Below are positions 60,389 through 64,000 of a stretch of DNA of 64,000 nt, one piece after another. Positions within the stretch are counted from its first letter, which is position 1, and every line of letters begins with the position of its first letter. The translations under genes and the position numbers were made by a program. The DNA comes from an uncultured Lachnospiraceae bacterium (GTDB taxonomy: Bacteria > Bacillota > Clostridia > Lachnospirales > Lachnospiraceae), in NCBI GenBank assembly GCA_910577955.1, contig CAJTNC010000017.1:1-64000 (forward strand). Reading direction: 5' to 3'. A model generated the notes under the pieces. It searched no databases, had not been told where the DNA came from, and was given only the letters and a program-made list of their open reading frames with translations.

Positions 60389-61693
60389 TTATTGATATAG
60401 ATTACGTTTATCGATGATACGTACTGCTTTTCCTTCACTTCTTGCGATGGATTTCGGCGCCACCAGTCTTACTTTTGCATAAATGCCCAACATGGATTTC
60501 ATCGCGTTCACCAGTTCTTTTTCCTTTGCGCTGATTACGCTGACAGAATCGGAGAACATTTCAGCCGTCATCTCCACCTGCACTTCCAGCGTATCACTGT
60601 TATTGACACGGTCTACAATGATCTGATAGTTGGCCGCATACCCCTTATTCAAAAGTACCGTCTCAATCTGGGACGGGAATACGTTGACGCCTTTGATGAT
60701 CAGCATATCATCGCTTCTTCCCATAGGTTTCGTCATCTTTACATGAGTTCTGCCGCAGGAGCATTTTTCTCTGGTCAACACACAGATGTCACGGGTGCGG
60801 TAGCGAAGAAGCGGGAACGCTTCTTTTGTGATACTTGTAAATACCAGTTCCCCCTTTTCACCATCCGGCAGCACTTCACCTGTCTTTGGATCGATGATCT
60901 CCGCAATGAAATGATCCTCGTTGACATGCATGCCGCTCTGAGCGCTGCACTCAAAGGATACGCCGGGGCCGGATATTTCCGTCAAACCATAAATGTCATA
61001 AGCCTTGATGCCGAGAGACTTTTCGATGTCGCGGCGCATTTCTTCAGTCCATGCCTCCGCACCGAAAATGCCGGCCTTCAGTTTGATCTTGTCCTTTAAC
61101 CCTCTCTCATTGATGGATTCACCCAAATATGCTGCGTAAGAAGGGGTACAGCACAGAATTGTGGATCCGAGATCCACCATAAACTGAATCTGTCTGTCCG
61201 TGTTGCCGGAGGACATAGGAAGCGTCAGAGATCCAACCTTATGGGAACCGCCGTGCAAGCCTGCGCCTCCGGTAAACAGGCCGTAACCGTAGCTGACATG
61301 GACAACGTCTTCCTTCGTGCCGCCGGCAGCCATGATCGCTCTGGCACAGCAGTCCTCCCAGAGATCAATATCATGCTGGGTATAAAAAGCCACTACTCTT
61401 CTGCCGGTAGTGCCGCTGGTGGACTGAATACGCACACAGTCTCCCACAGGAACGGCGAGAAGTCCGTAGGGGTATGCTTCGCGCAGGTCGTCTTTTGTCA
61501 GAAACGGCAGTTTATGCAAATCTTCTACCGATTGGATATCCTCCGGTTTTACGCCGCTTTCGTCCATTTTTTTTCTATAATAAGGCACATTGTCATAGAC
61601 ATGTTTTACCTGCTTCACAAGTCTTTCGTTTTGTAATTTCAGAATCTCCTCTCTGGAGGCACATTCGATTTCAGGATGGTAATAGTGTTCCAT
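60389..61693 (-). CDS. Phenylacetate-CoA ligase
   Basis: A 434-residue AMP-forming ligase of the PaaK type. Motifs are the P-loop QSTSGTTGRRVV, the DIYGLTEISGPGV adenine region, RYRTRD and the C-terminal KTF-like IARSEGKAVRI lysine region. It activates phenylacetate or another aryl acid with CoA. In anaerobes it probably serves aromatic amino-acid metabolism; no paaABC genes are present. Promoter TTATGT-N17-TATACT at 61716-61744. AAAGGA lies 11 nt before the ATG. The ACT gene follows within 15 nt. Confidence 0.9.
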   Translation of the reverse strand: MEHYYHPEIECASREEILKLQNERLVKQVKHVYDNVPYYRKKMDESGVKPEDIQSVEDLHKLPFLTKDDLREAYPYGLLAVPVGDCVRIQSTSGTTGRRVVAFYTQHDIDLWEDCCARAIMAAGGTKEDVVHVSYGYGLFTGGAGLHGGSHKVGSLTLPMSSGNTDRQIQFMVDLGSTILCCTPSYAAYLGESINERGLKDKIKLKAGIFGAEAWTEEMRRDIEKSLGIKAYDIYGLTEISGPGVSFECSAQSGMHVNEDHFIAEIIDPKTGEVLPDGEKGELVFTSITKEAFPLLRYRTRDICVLTREKCSCGRTHVKMTKPMGRSDDMLIIKGVNVFPSQIETVLLNKGYAANYQIIVDRVNNSDTLEVQVEMTAEMFSDSVSVISAKEKELVNAMKSMLGIYAKVRLVAPKSIARSEGKAVRIIDKRNLYQ

Positions 61694-61715
61694 GGTCTTT
61701 GGTGTCCTTTCTTAA

Positions 61716-61744
61716 AGTATAAAATATATCATGGCATTACATAA
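61716..61744 (-). promoter_or_regulatory. Sigma-A promoter of the phenylacetate-CoA ligase gene
   Basis: TTATGT (61744-61739), a 17-nt spacer, TATACT (61721-61716) on the minus strand, with a ~15-nt leader. Confidence 0.55.
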
Positions 61745-61759
61745 AAGCATTTCCGGAAA

Positions 61760-62110
61760 TCACTTAGGGGCAAGATATTTTTTCTGAGCGTCTACAGTAA
61801 TCTTGCCATAAACGACAATGAGCGCAAAAAAGATGCCGCAGACAATCAGGCTGAAACTCGGAATATTCCAATATTTGTCATTTAAATAATTTGAAACTCC
61901 GCTGGCTATCACCAAAACTCCCATGAGAATGGATTTCAAATACATATATTCGATAAATCCTTTCGGGTCTTTTGCCTTTTTCGGGTCATACCCCTTTCCG
62001 ACAATGGCGGAACTGATCTCTCCGGTGCGTTTCATCTGTACAGAGGCATAGATCAGATAGACGCCGCCCAGCATAATGATTATATCCATAAAACTAAATG
62101 CGCTGTCCAT
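61760..62110 (-). CDS. Unknown 3-TM membrane protein
   Basis: A 116-residue membrane protein with three spans (about 7-24, 58-76, 83-100) and a charged cytoplasmic segment between spans 1 and 2 (GKGYDPKKAKDPKGFIEYM). I do not recognise a family. Support for a real gene: AAAGGGA lies about 10 nt before the ATG, membrane spans are clean, and no stop interrupts it. It sits between thrC and the phenylacetate-CoA ligase gene on the same strand. Confidence 0.72.
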   Translation of the reverse strand: MDSAFSFMDIIIMLGGVYLIYASVQMKRTGEISSAIVGKGYDPKKAKDPKGFIEYMYLKSILMGVLVIASGVSNYLNDKYWNIPSFSLIVCGIFFALIVVYGKITVDAQKKYLAPK

Positions 62111-62183
62111 AGTTTTCTAAATCCCTTTCTTCCGTGAAAAATCAATGTTATTTCGTGACTGCAGCCGAATCCTTCATACCCGG

Positions 62184-63668
62184 TTAAATTCCAAGATACT
62201 TTTTCACGACGTCCGCCATTTCTTCTTTGCCGCAAACTGTATCGTGCAATACAGGAACCGTCCTGATCCCTGTCACTGCCTCCGGTATTTTCACGCCGGA
62301 CACTTCGGAAAGCCTGTCGGCAAGTTCAAAATCATCCGCCTGCCCGTCATCTTTCCCCAGCGCTTTCATGACACTTCTTGTGAATTTATAGGGACTTGCA
62401 GTGGATGCGATCACCGCCTTTGTCTCGTCTTTTGTCTCTTCTCTGTACTGTCTGCAGACTCTGGATGCAACGGCCGTATGAGGATCGATGACATAACCGC
62501 AGCTTTCATAGAGGGATGCGATGGCAGAGGCCGTCTGTGCCTCATCCGCATAGCCTCCATAAAAATCTTGCAGCTTTTCTTGCATTTCTGTCGATATCTG
62601 ATACTTTCCTGACGTAGAAAGCTGCATCATCAGCTCTCTGTTTTTCTCAGCGTCTTTTCCGGCAATCAGATAGATCAGCCGCTCTAAGTTGCTGGAGATC
62701 AGGATATCCATGGACGGGGAACTTGTCAATACAAAGTCTCTGTTCCTGTCGTAAGTCCCTGTTCTGAAAAAATCAAAGAGCACTTTATTTTCATTGGAGG
62801 CACAGATAAGCTTGGCAATCGGCAGACCCATATTTTTTGCAAAGTAAGCGGCCAGAATATTCCCGAAATTACCCGTGGGAACGACCACGTTTATAGCTTC
62901 CCCGTCCGCGATCTTCCCCTCTTTCAACAGCTGTGCGTACGCATAAATATAGTAAACTACCTGAGGGACAAGTCTTCCGATATTGATGGAATTTGCCGAG
63001 GAAAACTGATAGCCGTTGTCTGCCATCAACTTTTCAAACTCTCTGTCGCCGAATATCTTTTTCACGCCGTTTTGAGCATCGTCAAAATTGCCGCGGATGC
63101 CTACGACAAAAGTATTATCGCCTTTTTGAGTGACCATCTGTTTTTCCTGTATCGGACTGACGCCGTTTTTCGGATAAAAAACAATGATCTTTGTTCCCTT
63201 TACGCCGGCAAACCCAGCTAACGCCGCTTTGCCGGTATCGCCGGATGTTGCGGTCAGAATGACGATCTCATTTTTGATATGATTCTTATTGACCGCCGTA
63301 GTCATTAAGTGGGGCAGAATGGAAAGCGCCATGTCCTTGAAAGCGATGGTCGCACCGTGAAACAATTCCAGATAATAGACGCCGTCCGCATAAGCGAGAG
63401 GCGCGATCACTTCCGTGTCAAATTTGGAATCATAGGCATTTTTAATGCAGTTTTTCAATTCTTCTTCCGTATAATCGGAAAGAAACGCCTGCATTACCTC
63501 GTAAGCCGTCTCCTGATAAGTCATCTCCGAAAATTCTTTTAAGGTTTTGGGAAGGGCAGGGATATAGTCGGGAAAGAAAAGCCCGCCGTCCTCGGCCAGT
63601 CCTTTTAAAATGGCTTCTGATGCGGAAACCGCCCCGCCGCCGCCTCTAGTGCTGATATATTTTACCAT
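62184..63668 (-). CDS. thrC: Threonine synthase
   Basis: A 494-residue PLP enzyme that converts O-phosphohomoserine to threonine. The Schiff-base lysine is K111 in IAFKDMAL, with the ATSGDTGKAAL phosphate loop and VPTGNFGN downstream. The long ~490-residue form resembles the yeast and E. coli-type ThrC class. SD GGAGG lies 7 nt before the ATG. A promoter is predicted at 63703-63732. No hom or thrB is in the window. Confidence 0.94.
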   Translation of the reverse strand: MVKYISTRGGGGAVSASEAILKGLAEDGGLFFPDYIPALPKTLKEFSEMTYQETAYEVMQAFLSDYTEEELKNCIKNAYDSKFDTEVIAPLAYADGVYYLELFHGATIAFKDMALSILPHLMTTAVNKNHIKNEIVILTATSGDTGKAALAGFAGVKGTKIIVFYPKNGVSPIQEKQMVTQKGDNTFVVGIRGNFDDAQNGVKKIFGDREFEKLMADNGYQFSSANSINIGRLVPQVVYYIYAYAQLLKEGKIADGEAINVVVPTGNFGNILAAYFAKNMGLPIAKLICASNENKVLFDFFRTGTYDRNRDFVLTSSPSMDILISSNLERLIYLIAGKDAEKNRELMMQLSTSGKYQISTEMQEKLQDFYGGYADEAQTASAIASLYESCGYVIDPHTAVASRVCRQYREETKDETKAVIASTASPYKFTRSVMKALGKDDGQADDFELADRLSEVSGVKIPEAVTGIRTVPVLHDTVCGKEEMADVVKKYLGI

Positions 63669-63702
63669 TTGTAAGTCCTCCGTAACTGTTACTACATCGT
63701 AA

Positions 63703-63732
63703 AGTATAGCATATGTGCAGTCGCGGCGTAAA
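63703..63732 (-). promoter_or_regulatory. Putative promoter of thrC
   Basis: TTTACG (63732-63727), an 18-nt spacer, TATACT (63708-63703) on the minus strand. It leaves a ~30-nt leader with no T-box or riboswitch-like structure. Confidence 0.45.
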
Positions 63733-63737
63733 CAAAT

Positions 63738-64000
63738 TTATGAAAAAAATTCATGCCGTCCGTGGGCGAACAAGAATGTGCACCTTGTATCAAACCATGT
63801 CATATTCCCGGCTTTTGTGGCATGTCTGTTGACGAAAAACAACGCCCCTTGAGAGATGTCCTCCCCCCGCAGCACCCGATCTACAGCATTTCTTGTTTTT
63901 TCCGATACCTTTACACGATAGTAGCTGCCCGTTGCAATCGGTGAAAACTGGCACACCCCGCCGTTTTTCTGAAACACAACGCCCTTTACGGTGTCCGGGA
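63738..64000 (-). CDS. SleB/CwlJ-like cell-wall hydrolase, 3' part
   Basis: The frame is open to the window edge, so the gene starts outside. About 87 residues are visible, reading PDTVKGVVFQKNGGVCQFSP then GALFFVNRHATKAG and FLFAHGRHEFF. This matches the C-terminal half of the Hydrolase_2 (SleB/CwlJ) domain, which in spores cuts cortex peptidoglycan during germination; the catalytic Glu would lie upstream and is not visible. Relatives also act in vegetative cells, so a spore role is inferred. The codon at 63977 is a GTG within the domain, not the start. Confidence 0.75.
   Translation of the reverse strand, partial: PDTVKGVVFQKNGGVCQFSPIATGSYYRVKVSEKTRNAVDRVLRGEDISQGALFFVNRHATKAGNMTWFDTRCTFLFAHGRHEFFS

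Overview
The window looks like core chromosome of a spore-forming Gram-positive Clostridium relative, most likely a Lachnospiraceae (Clostridium cluster XIVa) member. The evidence is gene content and order: yqfC-yqfD-phoH-(pgpH remnant)-ybeY, mutS-[FAD protein]-mutL-miaA, radC-mreBCD-mrdA-minCDE-rodA-mgsA, the EFR1 ferredoxin/flavodoxin fusion, a BofC-like protein and a SleB-type hydrolase. Strong AGGAGG-like ribosome binding sites, frequent TTG/GTG starts and moderate GC fit this. I see no rRNA or tRNA genes, no CRISPR array, no prophage and no full insertion sequence. Species assignment is an inference.

Layout. 1-1.7 kb: redox protein plus metallo-beta-lactamase-fold protein. 1.8-9 kb: sporulation, rRNA-maturation and envelope genes (yqfC, yqfD, phoH, a short degenerate PgpH-like protein, ybeY, a flippase-like protein, a BofC-like protein, a HAD phosphatase). 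9-12.1 kb: two convergent flavoproteins. 12.1-22.3 kb: a segment bracketed by two inverted copies of a ~140 bp palindromic repeat. It holds a small-ORF/DUF3160-lipoprotein/CapA unit, proB-(5-formyl-THF cyclo-ligase)-proA, an unknown nuclease-like/winged-helix protein and a GT-C glycosyltransferase. 22.3-23.8 kb: NUDIX hydrolase and lipid kinase. 24-33 kb: miaB, mutS, FAD protein, mutL, miaA, GNAT. 33-36 kb: membrane-anchored subtilase and a methionine gamma-lyase-family protein. 36-46.5 kb: elongation and division genes (radC, mreBCD, mrdA, minCDE, rodA, mgsA, D,D-carboxypeptidase). 46.6-54.3 kb: P-loop protein, HlyD-like membrane protein, yggS, sepF, aroB, lspA, rluD-type synthase, secreted CAP protein, cytidylate-kinase-like protein. 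54.6-58 kb (minus): flotillin, dtd, AI-2E permease. 58-60 kb: TtcA-like protein and tyrosine recombinase. 60-64 kb (minus): ACT protein, phenylacetate-CoA ligase, a 3-TM protein, thrC and the 3' part of a SleB-like hydrolase.

How the genes work together. The 36-46.5 kb block is a near-continuous same-strand array for cell shape (MreBCD, PBP2, RodA) and septum placement (MinCDE); SepF lies 4 kb further on. MutS/MutL are interleaved with the tRNA-A37 modifiers MiaB/MiaA. YqfC/YqfD, the BofC-like protein and the SleB-like hydrolase point to endospore formation and germination.

The strongest candidates for something undescribed are: (i) the ~140 bp repeat at 12321-12460 and 22092-22229, whose stems show paired compensatory substitutions between copies and which lies in a predicted 5' leader both times; (ii) a PgpH-locus protein that has lost both the extracellular domain and the His/Asp metal ligands; (iii) five exact 15-mers of the form TGACY-N5-RGTCA, two back to back between minC and minD; (iv) a PBP2 with a ~250-residue insertion ahead of the catalytic domain; (v) a redox gene whose Shine-Dalgarno sequence lies between two perfect hairpins. 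All counts and alignments were done by eye.
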